Positions 19,491 to 29,200 of a stretch of 64,000 bases of DNA are shown in pieces. Each line of letters opens with the position of its first letter. Position 1 is the stretch's first letter. Under the pieces are notes generated by a model that was not told the origin of the DNA, did no database searches, and worked only from the letters and a program-made list of their open reading frames with translations. This DNA comes from Metabacillus crassostreae. Its GTDB lineage: Bacteria > Bacillota > Bacilli > Bacillales > Bacillaceae. The position numbers and the translations under genes are program-made. Location of the stretch: positions 1 to 64,000 of the forward strand of contig NZ_JAFBDU010000010.1 of assembly GCF_016908395.1 (NCBI RefSeq). Reading direction: 5' to 3'.

Positions 19491-19600
19491 TAGGTTGATT
19501 TCCGTTACAGGAATCTTGAAACATAGATTTCAATACTGTTGCTAGCATTTCGCAGGGTAGGTGGTGAGTCTTGCACCTTCCACTGAAATCAACCTAATTA
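19491..19600 (+). repeat. Decayed family A hairpin repeat, copy 7
   Basis: The ends keep the family border as an inverted repeat: AGGTTGATTTCCGT on the left and ACTGAAATCAACCT on the right. Right-arm landmarks remain (GCAGG, GAGTCTTGCACCTT), but the GC-rich centre is lost. It is recognisable mainly by comparison with the copy at 61108-61237. Confidence 0.6.
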
Positions 19601-19709
19601 GTTACTGCTTCTATAAAACATTATATGGTTGTGGAAATTTTGTAGAAACAAGCCTTTTCTAAAGAGAATATAGCTTTTTAATAAATACTAACCATGATGT
19701 AATTAATTT

Positions 19710-19883
19710 TTAACGATTTCTTCCTAATTTCCTTTTATACTGATTTCTTCTGTCATCTACATCTACTAAATCCCACGCATTTTTATACTCATATTTCTTA
19801 CTCCATACATGGATTAGCATTTTCATTCCAGTGATAAAGCTTAATAATAGAAGTGACACAATTAAAAATAAAAGATCATTCAT
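19710..19883 (-). CDS. Small single-pass membrane protein, function unknown
   Basis: Fifty-seven residues: a hydrophobic N-terminal segment (DLLFLIVSLLLLSFITGM) followed by a basic, polar tail (KKYEYKNAWDLVDVDDRRNQYKRKLGRNR). ATG at 19883 is 7 nt after a strong GGGGGAG site; an upstream in-frame ATG at 19913 is possible. I do not recognise a family. It lies between prfC and the pit phosphate-transport pair, on the same strand. Confidence 0.65.
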   Translation of the reverse strand: MNDLLFLIVSLLLLSFITGMKMLIHVWSKKYEYKNAWDLVDVDDRRNQYKRKLGRNR

Positions 19884-19996
19884 TTGTAATCTCCCCCAAT
19901 TCTCCTTGTCCATATTTATATGTAGACATGAGAAAAATCATTCAGGGAAATGTGTAAATAGCGTTATTATTTTATAGTATGCTAGAAATATATTTC

Positions 19997-20995
19997 TCAC
20001 ATGAAAAATTGGAGAAAATAATAGACTATTCCTGCTAGAATGGCTGATGCTGGTAAGGTAATCACCCAGGTAATCACCATCATTTGCGCTGTTCCCCAGT
20101 TAACTCCTTTTCTACGATGTGAAGCTCCTACACCTAAAATCGCAGAGGAAATAACATGTGTTGTACTTACTGGTAAATGAAAGATGGTTGCACCTAATAT
20201 TATTGCAGCTGAAGACATATCTGCTGCAACACCATTTACTGGTCGAATCTTCATAATTTTATTTCCTACTGTTTTAATAATTCGCCAACCTCCAATTGAA
20301 GTTCCGAGGCCCATGGCAAGCGCACATGAAAATTGCACCCAAAAAGGAATTTCTGTTGAGTCATGATAATTGTTGGCGATTAACGCAAGAGTGATGATTC
20401 CCATTGCTTTTTGGGCATCATTCGTTCCATGAGTATATGCTTGAAATGCAGCAGTTAACACTTGATATCTTCTGAATCGGTTATTTGACTTTGTAAGAGA
20501 ATGATTTCGAAAAATCACTTTAAACAAACTATAAACAAAAAAACCTACAACAAAAGCTAATATGGGTGATAATAATAACGCTTGAACAATCTTACTAAAG
20601 CCAGAATAATTAATGCCAATAAAACCTGAGGAAGCAATGGCTGCACCAACGATTGACCCAATAATCGCATGTGATGAACTACTTGGAATTCCGTAATACC
20701 AGGTTAACAGATCCCAGAAAATTGCCGAAATTAGAGCTGATAAAATGACTACCGATCCATTTTCCAGTGTAAACGGATCCACAATATCACTTGTTATTGT
20801 CTTCGCAACACCCGTGAATGTTAGTGCTCCAATGAAATTCATCACTGCAGCGAGTAAAACCGCCTGCCTTGGTTTTAATGCCTTTGTTGATACACTTGTT
20901 GCAATCGCATTAGCTGTATCATGAAAGCCATTGATAAAATCAAATGTTAATGCGCCGATGACAATTAAGGCTGTGATCAGTAATGTTTCTTCCAT
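19997..20995 (-). CDS. pit: PiT family inorganic phosphate transporter
   Basis: Low-affinity phosphate permease of 332 aa with about ten membrane segments. The PiT signature occurs twice, in inverted halves: FDFINGFHDTANAIATSVST at the N-terminus and THGTNDAQKAMGIITLAL in the second half, with SSSSHAIIGSIVGA and STTHVISSAILGVGAS gates. It follows ykaA after 14 bp, the conserved DUF47-PiT arrangement, so the two form an operon. Confidence 0.94.
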   Translation of the reverse strand: MEETLLITALIVIGALTFDFINGFHDTANAIATSVSTKALKPRQAVLLAAVMNFIGALTFTGVAKTITSDIVDPFTLENGSVVILSALISAIFWDLLTWYYGIPSSSSHAIIGSIVGAAIASSGFIGINYSGFSKIVQALLLSPILAFVVGFFVYSLFKVIFRNHSLTKSNNRFRRYQVLTAAFQAYTHGTNDAQKAMGIITLALIANNYHDSTEIPFWVQFSCALAMGLGTSIGGWRIIKTVGNKIMKIRPVNGVAADMSSAAIILGATIFHLPVSTTHVISSAILGVGASHRRKGVNWGTAQMMVITWVITLPASAILAGIVYYFLQFFM

Positions 20996-21009
20996 ACTAC
21001 CTTCTACCT

Positions 21010-21633
21010 CTACGCATTTTTCATCACAATACTATCTAATGTATTTGATACCTTACGACAATCATCCACAATGCCTTCTAATGATTCGTAAATATCCTTG
21101 TGTTGAATAATTTTAATAGGATCCTTCACTACGGCAAATAAATTTTTCACCGCTAATCGCAATAAATTGTCACTGTTCGATTCAAGTTCTTTTATTTTTA
21201 AAGAATACGGTGAAATCTCCTGTAATTTCTTTTGTGACAAACATTCAATTGCATGTGAAATTTCTATTGAACATTGATGGATAATGTCAATGAACTTTTT
21301 CATATGATCTGTTAAGTTTGTAACAGAGTACATTTCAAGTAAAGCAGCAATATGCTCGATACCATCTAAAATATCATCTAAATCAACAGCCAATTGTAAA
21401 ATATCTTCCCGATCAATAGGGGTGATGAATGTTGAATTCAGTTCTTTTGTAATGATATGTATGAATGAATCTCCTGTTGTTTCATACTCTTTAACTGTTT
21501 CTAAAAATAACTGTAATTCATGGTGGTTCGTTATTTTTTGTTGTAAACAATATTTGGTTGTTTGCTGTAAATTGTCTGTGATTTTTAATAACAGCTCTGA
21601 AAATTTATCTTTCTTACCCTTTGAAAATACCAT
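21010..21633 (-). CDS. ykaA: DUF47 (PhoU-like) protein YkaA
   Basis: All-helical PhoU-related protein of about 207 aa, encoded directly upstream of pit. DUF47 proteins are thought to modulate PiT activity. The acidic metal-binding motifs typical of the fold are visible (ETTGDSFIH, DLDDILDGIEH, ELESNSDNLL). ATG at 21633 is 8 nt from GGAGG; ATG at 21654 lacks a site. Function as a transport regulator is inferred from the conserved pairing. Confidence 0.9.
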   Translation of the reverse strand: MVFSKGKKDKFSELLLKITDNLQQTTKYCLQQKITNHHELQLFLETVKEYETTGDSFIHIITKELNSTFITPIDREDILQLAVDLDDILDGIEHIAALLEMYSVTNLTDHMKKFIDIIHQCSIEISHAIECLSQKKLQEISPYSLKIKELESNSDNLLRLAVKNLFAVVKDPIKIIQHKDIYESLEGIVDDCRKVSNTLDSIVMKNA

Positions 21634-21935
21634 AACATTTTCCTCCATCAACAACTTGTCCTGTAATTAGAGTACGTACAAAAAGAAATAAACATGACTA
21701 CTATCATAATTTTTTTGAAAGTAGTGCCCCTTATCACCCTATATTTTCGAGCAAAACGCTGCTGATGAAAAGTCGAGTAAGATTAATAGAATTGTAGCTT
21801 ATCTTATTGGATTTCGCTATGAAATTATTAAGGAGATTTTATGTTGTAGTTGGGATATTTTTTTTAGAGGGTTTTAGAACAATTGGAAACTTTGTGAAGA
21901 GATACAAAATTGTAGTTTAAAGTAGAAACTAGTTC
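21634..21935. other. Upstream region of ykaA-pit
   Basis: AT-rich region that should contain the ykaA promoter. A minus-strand TATGAT is a possible -10, but no good -35 or Pho-box array is apparent. Nothing else is recognised before the family A repeat at 21936. Confidence 0.3.
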
Positions 21936-22060
21936 GTTTCATTGCGCTGCAGACACTCGCTTTCCACGGGGAGGAAGCTGAGCCTCCTCGCTACGCTTGC
22001 GGGGTCTCAGCCTTTCCTCTATTCCCGTAGGAGTCGAGTGTCTTCCGCTCCATTTCACTA
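21936..22060 (+). repeat. Family A GC-rich hairpin repeat, copy 4 (intact)
   Basis: The best-preserved copy. The outer arms GACACTCG (21952-21959) and CGAGTGTC (22035-22042) pair perfectly. The inner GAGGAAGCTGAG pairs with CTCAGCCTTTCCTC. Borders CGTTTCATTGCGCTGC and CGCTCCATTTCAC form a flanking inverted repeat. Confidence 0.85.
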
Positions 22061-22312
22061 AGTTTATCTTGATGATGGATATCAATAATCCATATAGACC
22101 ATTAGAATTATATATTACTTCTTATCGATTTCTAATTAAAACATTTGGTATAGGTTTTCTCTGAATCTCTTAAGGAGTAATTTATAATCTATATACTAAA
22201 ATCCCTGTAATGTTTGGCCTGTTTTCAACTGAGTGCTTTATGTTCAACTAATTGTATTATGGCTCAAAATAATATTAAAAATAGTCCAAAACATTGTAAA
22301 ATCAACAAGACT

Positions 22313-22341
22313 AAAAGCGTGAATTCGTTTTTAATTCACGC
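22313..22341 (-). terminator. Terminator of the ppdK operon
   Basis: GCGTGAATT (22317-22325) and AATTCACGC (22333-22341) pair perfectly. On the minus strand TTTTAG follows. It lies about 120 bp after the ppdK stop. The DNA between this hairpin and the repeat at 21936-22060 shows nothing else. Confidence 0.7.
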
Positions 22342-22461
22342 CCAAGATATCTTATTTGATTTTTTTTATATCTAATCTGATCTTATAAGACTGTTTTCAC
22401 AAGCTTTGCAAATTTCCACAGTTTAAATGTTCATAATAGCGAAAGAAATCACTTTCCAAAA

Positions 22462-25131
22462 TCACAATTGAACTTGGAGCGCTTGCTCTACCTGCGAATG
22501 GCGAATATTCGCTTGTGCTGCTGCTAGTCTAGCTAGTGGGACTCGGTATGGTGAGCAGCTGACATAATCTAATCCTACTTCATGGCAAAATTGAATGGAT
22601 TTCTTTTCTCCGCCATGTTCTCCACAAATGCCGGTTTTTAAGTTTGGTTTTGTTTGTCTTCCAAGCTTTACACCTGTTTCAACGAGCTTTCCGACACCTT
22701 CGACATCAAGGGACGAAAACGGGTTTTCTTGGAGAATTTTTTGGTCAATATAAGCTTGAAGGAATTTGCCTTCTGCATCATCACGACTGTATCCAAATGT
22801 TGTTTGTGTTAAGTCATTTGTACCAAAAGAGAAAAAGTCTGCTACTTCAGCAATAGAATCTGCGGTTAAAGCTGCCCTTGGAACTTCAATCATTGTTCCG
22901 ATTAAATAAGAGAATGTCTGTCCTGTTTCCTCTGATACTCCCATTTCCGCACTTTGAACTAGATTTCTTATTTCTTTTAACTCATTAACATGACCAACTA
23001 ATGGAATCATAATTTCAGGTTTAACATTGATCCCTTTTTGTGTCACTTTTGTAATTGCATAAAAAATCGCTTTTGCTTGCATCACATATATTTCAGGAAA
23101 AATTAATCCAAGTCTACAGCCTCTGTGTCCGAGCATTGGGTTAAATTCGTGCAATTGACGTACCTTTCGTAGCAGCCTTTCTTTTTCATGAAGCTCTGTA
23201 GAAGGTTTGTTGAGCATCCTTAGCTTTGTTACTTCTACAAGTAATTCATCTTTATCAGGTAAAAATTCATGTAAAGGAGGATCTAGCAACCGAATCGTAA
23301 CAGGATTTCCATTCATCACTTCAAAGATTCCCTCAAAATCCTCCTGCTGCATTGGAAGCAGCTTTTCAAGTGCCTCATTTCGTTCTTCATTATTTTCAGC
23401 TAAAATCATTTCCTGAACGATTGGTATTCGCTTGGGATCCATAAACATATGCTCTGTTCGACAAAGCCCGATTCCACCTGCGCCAAATTCAAGTGCTTTT
23501 TTAGCATCTTCTGGATTGTCTGCATTGGCCCTAACTCCTAGCTTTCTTTCCTCATCAGCCCAGGTTAATAACAATTGAAATTCATCTGATAGCTGAGGCT
23601 CAATCATCTTAATTTCACCTAAGAATAATTCACCAGTAGAGCCATCAACCGTAATAATGTCTCCTTCATTTATGACAGTATCACCTACTGAAAATTGCTT
23701 TTTCTTTAAATCAATGGACAAACCTTCACATCCACAAATACACGCCTTGCCCATCCCTCTTGCCACAACTGCCGCATGACTAGTCATCCCTCCACGACTA
23801 GTAACGGTAGCTTGTGAGGCAATCATTCCATGAATATCATCTGGCGTTGTTTCAGGTCGAACGAGAATGACCTTTTTATGATTTTGTGATAAACGTTCTG
23901 CATCATCTGCAGTAAAAACAACTTGACCTGTTGCTGCTCCAGGTGAAGCTGGTAGCCCTTTTGCAAGTGTTGTTTTGTCAGAAGAGTCATCTATTTGTCT
24001 ATGAAGCAATTGATTTAATTGATCTGGATCAACTCGTAAAATAGCTTCCTGCTTAGAAATGATGTTTTCTTTCACCATTTCAACTGCAATTCGAATCGCT
24101 GCTTGTGCAGTTCTCTTGCCAGTTCTAGTTTGGAGAATAAAAAGTTGCCCACGTTCTACTGTAAATTCAATATCCTGCATATCTTTATAATGCTTTTCAA
24201 GTAACTCAGATGTATCGACGAATTGCTGATAAACAGTAGGCATTTCATCTTGTAAGGTAGCAATTGGTTGAGGAGTTCGAATGCCAGCAACAACATCTTC
24301 CCCTTGTGCATTTATTAAGTATTCTCCATAAAGCATCGCTTCACCAGTTGAAGGATTACGAGTAAAAGCTACACCAGTTCCAGAATCATTGCCCATATTA
24401 CCAAATACCATGCTTTGAATATTAACTGCTGTTCCCAAGTCACCAGGAATATTCTGAAGACGGCGGTACACAACAGCTCGTTGATTATTCCAAGAATCAA
24501 ACACAGCATTTACCGCAAGAAATAACTGCTCCTTAGGATCTTGAGGAAACATTTTTTTCGAGTGCTTTTTCACAATGATCTTGTATTTCTCAATCACTTC
24601 TTTCCAATCAGCTGCAGACATCTCAGGATCTGATTTATATCCTTTTTCTTCTCTGGTATCTTCTACACACTGTTCAAAATAAAAAGCATCTACCTTCAGT
24701 ACAACATCACTAAACATCTGAATAAATCTTCTATAGCAATCAAATGCAAAACGAGGATTATTTGTTAGCTCAGCTAATCCTTGGGCTGTTTCATCATTCA
24801 TTCCTAGATTCAAAACGGTATCCATCATGCCTGGCATAGAATGTACTGCACCAGATCTTACAGAAACCAACAATGGATTTGCTGAATCACCAAGTTTTTT
24901 TCCTGTTTCTTTTTCAAGCTTTTTAAGAGCTTCTAAGATTTGAAACTCTATTTCTACTGAAATCGATTGACCCAGTTCATAATAAGAAAGGCATGCCTTT
25001 GTAGATACAGTAAAGCCAGCTGGAACAGGAAGACCTATTTTAGTCATTTCAGCCAGGTTGGCTCCTTTGCCTCCTAAAAGCTCCTTTTGATTACTGTTTC
25101 CTTCATTAAACATATAAACAAATTTACTCAT
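22462..25131 (-). CDS. ppdK: Pyruvate, phosphate dikinase
   Basis: Interconverts pyruvate + ATP + Pi with PEP + AMP + PPi; in bacteria it works in gluconeogenesis or glycolysis. Length is 889 aa. The N-terminal nucleotide-binding domain starts GGKGANLAEMTKIGLPVPAGF. The swivelling phosphohistidine domain has GGMTSHAAVVARGMGKAC with the catalytic His and its neighbouring Thr, the target of the regulator. The C-terminal PEP-binding barrel has CRTEHMF and the catalytic Cys836 in ICGEHGG. It starts 4 bp after the regulator gene, so the two form an operon. B. subtilis has a yqfL-type regulator but, to my knowledge, no ppdK. Confidence 0.96.
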   Translation of the reverse strand: MSKFVYMFNEGNSNQKELLGGKGANLAEMTKIGLPVPAGFTVSTKACLSYYELGQSISVEIEFQILEALKKLEKETGKKLGDSANPLLVSVRSGAVHSMPGMMDTVLNLGMNDETAQGLAELTNNPRFAFDCYRRFIQMFSDVVLKVDAFYFEQCVEDTREEKGYKSDPEMSAADWKEVIEKYKIIVKKHSKKMFPQDPKEQLFLAVNAVFDSWNNQRAVVYRRLQNIPGDLGTAVNIQSMVFGNMGNDSGTGVAFTRNPSTGEAMLYGEYLINAQGEDVVAGIRTPQPIATLQDEMPTVYQQFVDTSELLEKHYKDMQDIEFTVERGQLFILQTRTGKRTAQAAIRIAVEMVKENIISKQEAILRVDPDQLNQLLHRQIDDSSDKTTLAKGLPASPGAATGQVVFTADDAERLSQNHKKVILVRPETTPDDIHGMIASQATVTSRGGMTSHAAVVARGMGKACICGCEGLSIDLKKKQFSVGDTVINEGDIITVDGSTGELFLGEIKMIEPQLSDEFQLLLTWADEERKLGVRANADNPEDAKKALEFGAGGIGLCRTEHMFMDPKRIPIVQEMILAENNEERNEALEKLLPMQQEDFEGIFEVMNGNPVTIRLLDPPLHEFLPDKDELLVEVTKLRMLNKPSTELHEKERLLRKVRQLHEFNPMLGHRGCRLGLIFPEIYVMQAKAIFYAITKVTQKGINVKPEIMIPLVGHVNELKEIRNLVQSAEMGVSEETGQTFSYLIGTMIEVPRAALTADSIAEVADFFSFGTNDLTQTTFGYSRDDAEGKFLQAYIDQKILQENPFSSLDVEGVGKLVETGVKLGRQTKPNLKTGICGEHGGEKKSIQFCHEVGLDYVSCSPYRVPLARLAAAQANIRHSQVEQALQVQL

Positions 25132-25135
25132 AAAA

Positions 25136-25942
25136 TCATACCCCTCTCTTTTTGAACATTGCTAATATCACATCAGCTGTTTCTTCAACAGCTTTATTTG
25201 AAACATTAATAACAGGACAGCCTATGCGCTTCATAATTTTCTCAGCATAATCCAATTCTTCAAGAATACGACCTAAATTTGCATAATTAGCTTGTGCTGT
25301 TAACCCTAAATTTTTTAGTCGTTCGATGCGGATTTCATTCAATTTATTAGGTGTAATAACTAAACCAACACATTTGCTTTTGGGTATGGTAAATAGCTCT
25401 TCAGGTGGTGCGATTTCTGGCACTAATGGAACATTAGCAACCTTAAATCTCTTATTTGCTAAATACATTGAAAGCGGTGTCTTTGATGTTCGTGAAACAC
25501 CGATTAATACTATGTCTGCAGATTTAATTCCCCGTACATCTTGACCATCATCATATTTAACTGCAAATTCAATCGCTTCAACTCTTCTAAAATAGTTTTC
25601 ATCCAATCTTCTCATCAAGCCTGGTTCACTTTTTGGTTCACTATTAAACTTTGTACTAAAAGCGTGCATGAGCGGATTCATTAAATCCACAGCGAAAATT
25701 CCTTCTTCTTTAGCTTTTTCATCAAGAAATTGCTTTAAAAGTGGAACAACAATCGTATATGCGATAATCGCATCATTCTTTTTCGCTTGAGCAAGTATTA
25801 GTTCCAGATCTTCAATATCCTGTACATATGAAAAATGCTGAATCTCAACTACTCCGCCATTAAACTGGCTTGCTACAGCTTTTACTAATAACTCAGCTGT
25901 TTCTCCAACTGAATCAGAAACAACATAAACGATTTTTGACAT
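25136..25942 (-). CDS. PPDK regulatory kinase/pyrophosphorylase (PSRP, DUF299; YqfL-like)
   Basis: Bifunctional serine/threonine kinase and Pi-dependent pyrophosphorylase. It inactivates PPDK by ADP-dependent phosphorylation of the threonine next to its catalytic histidine and reactivates it by phosphorolysis. The P-loop-like signature GVSRTSKTPLSMYLA is intact, as are YVVSDSVGETAE at the N-terminus and the CPVINVSNKAVEETA close. ATG at 25942 has GGGGAGG 6 nt upstream and gives 268 aa. The adjacent ppdK is its obvious target. It is the only regulator of this type in the window. Confidence 0.93.
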   Translation of the reverse strand: MSKIVYVVSDSVGETAELLVKAVASQFNGGVVEIQHFSYVQDIEDLELILAQAKKNDAIIAYTIVVPLLKQFLDEKAKEEGIFAVDLMNPLMHAFSTKFNSEPKSEPGLMRRLDENYFRRVEAIEFAVKYDDGQDVRGIKSADIVLIGVSRTSKTPLSMYLANKRFKVANVPLVPEIAPPEELFTIPKSKCVGLVITPNKLNEIRIERLKNLGLTAQANYANLGRILEELDYAEKIMKRIGCPVINVSNKAVEETADVILAMFKKRGV

Positions 25943-26197
25943 ATCAAACCTCCCCACGCTTTTTATTAAGTTATACAATATTTATAATGTGTTATACTAA
26001 TTAGTTGTTTTTTATATTAACATCATTGAGTAATTGCTGCAATACCTTTTTTGTCATGTTTTTTTATTGATACTGTGAAGCTTAATTATTCGTTTTTTGC
26101 ACTTGTGGATGATAGTAAACGAAGTGTGTGGGATATTGGGGTCAAAGGGTATCACATTTATGGTAGTTACGAGAGATTTTTTCATCTAGTTTGTTTT

Positions 26198-26226
26198 CAA
26201 AAAAAAGACCTGACAAATGTCAGGCC
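26198..26226 (-). terminator. Terminator of the RND exporter gene
   Basis: CCTGACA-AAT-GTCAGG forms a compact stem-loop. TTTTTTTT follows on the minus strand, beginning about 10 bp after the stop codon. Confidence 0.9.
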
Positions 26227-26234
26227 TTCACTCT

Positions 26235-29200
26235 TTATTCTTCTTCAACTAATGATTTATTTTTTCTAAATTTACTAAGCATTTCATATACGATTGGTAC
26301 AATGACAAGTGTTAACAATGTTGAACTTGTTAGACCACCGATTACTGTTACACCTAGACCTTTAGAAATCATTCCGCTTCCTTCAAGACCTAGAGCTAAT
26401 GGAATTAACGCTCCAATTGTTGCAATAGCTGTCATAAGGATCGGACGTAGTCTAGTTGTACCCGCTTCTAGAAGTGCTTCACGTGTACTTAAGCCTTCTT
26501 TTTCTTTATGAATAACGCGGTCAATTAATACTATCGCATTTGTTACAACAATACCGATTAACATTAACGCACCAATCATTGCATTCACACTCAATGTTTC
26601 ACCTGCAATCAATAATCCTACAAGTGCTCCAATAATTGTAAATGGTAGTGAGAATAGAATCGCAAGTGGTGCTAAACCTCCACCAAATGTTACAACAAGG
26701 ATAAGGTATACAATTGCAATCGCTGCAAGCATCGCTAATCCTAATTGAGTAAATGATTCTTGGATATCTTCCGTTACTCCACCCATATTTACTTCAATCG
26801 ATGAAGGAATGTCTAAATCACTAACCTTTGTTTGAACATCAGATGAAACTTTAGCAACATCATCGGTTTTAATTTCTCCTGAAACTTGAACGTAAATTTT
26901 ACCATCACGTCTTGTTACCGTATTAGATGTTTCGCCTTCTTTCACTTCGACAACATCACCAATTTTTACTGTTTGACCTAAAGGTGAAGTAATTGTTTTT
27001 TCTGTTAAATCATCAACAGATTCGTATTCTTCTTCTTCAACTTGAAGATATACATTTACTTCTTCTCCGTCTTTTTCAATCTTAGTTAAAACAGGACGCT
27101 CTCTTGTCGGACTTAGCTCCATCCCGATTTGTGCTGCTGATAAACCAAGCTTACTTAATTCCTCTTGATTTGCAACAAATGTGTACTCTTCATATGTTTC
27201 AGACATACTTGTTTCAACATTTTTAAGATTATCATTATCTTTCATAATGTCTTCAATGTCATTAACTACAGGTGTAATGTCTTCAATGCTATTACCATAA
27301 ACAAACATTGTGATTGCATTGCTTGCTCCTGCAGATGCAAAATCCTGTGAAGCCCATTCTCCACCACCAGATGCTTCTTCTGTTAAATCTTCAATAACCT
27401 TTTCTTTTTCTTCAGTAAAGTTTGGTGTATCATCTTCATACTCTACAAAGAATAAAGCACTATTTGTATCACCAGGATTCATTGGATTTTCACTTCCTAA
27501 TGAAAACTGAACTGTTTTCACATGTTCACGATCTAGGAAGAATTTCTCTGCAACTTCTGTCATTTCTTCTGCTTGTTCTCTTGTTTCACCAGGCTCTGGT
27601 TTGTAGGTAACCATCATCATTTTTTCTTCTTCAGATGATAAGAAACTAACACCAATAACCGGCACTAAGAATAAGCTTCCAACTAGCATTAAGACCGCAA
27701 TAGCTGATGTAATAATCTTATGATTTAATGTCCATTCTAAAATCTTTCGATAAGACCCTGCAAGCTTTCCAGGTTTATCATCATGTTGTTTCAGCTGTTT
27801 GCCTTCACCATATAAATTTTTCTTAAACAAGCTATGTGCCATCATTGGTACAATTGTTACGGCAACTAATAATGACGCTAATAGCGCAAATACCATTGTT
27901 AAAGCAAATGGTAAGAATAACTCACCAATCATTCCTTTTACTAAAGCTAACGGAAGGAATACCGCAATTGTTACGATTGTTGACGACATAATCGGTATAA
28001 ACATTTCCTTCGTTGCTTCACGAACAAGTGCTTTACCTTTTAATACTTCACCTTTTAGAGACATTCTTCGATAGATATTTTCAATAACAACGATCGAGTC
28101 ATCAACAACACGGCCGATAGCAACTGTCATTGCCCCTAATGTCATCATATTAAGCGTGATATCCATTTGATTTAAAAGAACAATCGCGATTAATAGTGAT
28201 AACGGAATTGAGATGATTGAAATTAACGTTGATTTAATATCTCTTAAAAATAAGAGAATGATCACAACTGCGAAAAGAGCTCCAAATAACGCTTTACTTA
28301 GCATTGTATGAACAGATTCTTCGATCGGCGTTGCTTGATCTAGTGTATACACAATGTCTAAGCCTGACATCTCTTCTTCAAAATCAGCTAACTCTGCAGC
28401 TACTTCCTTTGCCACATCAACTGTGTTTGCATCAGCAGATTTCACAATTTGAATTCCTATTGCTTCTTTACCATTCGTTCTTGAAATAGATTCTGCTTTA
28501 CCAACTAGTTCAATGGTAGCAATTTCTGATAACTTAACAGTTGGTAACTCAATTGATTGAGCTGCTTGTGCTTGATCAGCTGCTTCTGCCCCAGCTTGTG
28601 ACTGACCAGTCATACCAGCTTGCTGCTCACTTGGCATCATTCCTTGCTGTGCTGCACCAGCTGAAGGTATAACAGGTATTTCTAAGTTTTGCAAATCTTC
28701 TAAATTTGTAATATTCCCATCAACAACAACAGATTTCTCCGTATCATCTAATGTGTATAAACCTAGAGGAAAACTTACATCTGCGCCTTTAATGATATTT
28801 TGAACAGTTTCTTCATCAAGACCATATTCCTTCATTTTCTCTTCATTAAAAGAAAACTCTATTTCCTCAACTTGTTGACCAGATACTTGAACTGATGAAA
28901 CTCCATCAACACCTTTTAATGCTGGAAGAATTTTATCCTCTACTTCTGTTGTAAGCTCTGCAAGTGATAAATCATCATTAGCAATACTTAATGCTAAGAT
29001 CGGAAATGCATTTAAGCTAATTCTAGAAACAGAAGGATCATTAGCACCCTCTGGTAATTCAAGCTTTGCTAGAATACTAGTTAACTCATCTTCTGCTTCA
29101 TCCATATCCTTTTCAAATCCATATTCTATTTGAATAGATGATGCATTTTGGAATGAATTTGAACTAACAACGCTCACTCCATTTAAATTTGATACTGTTT

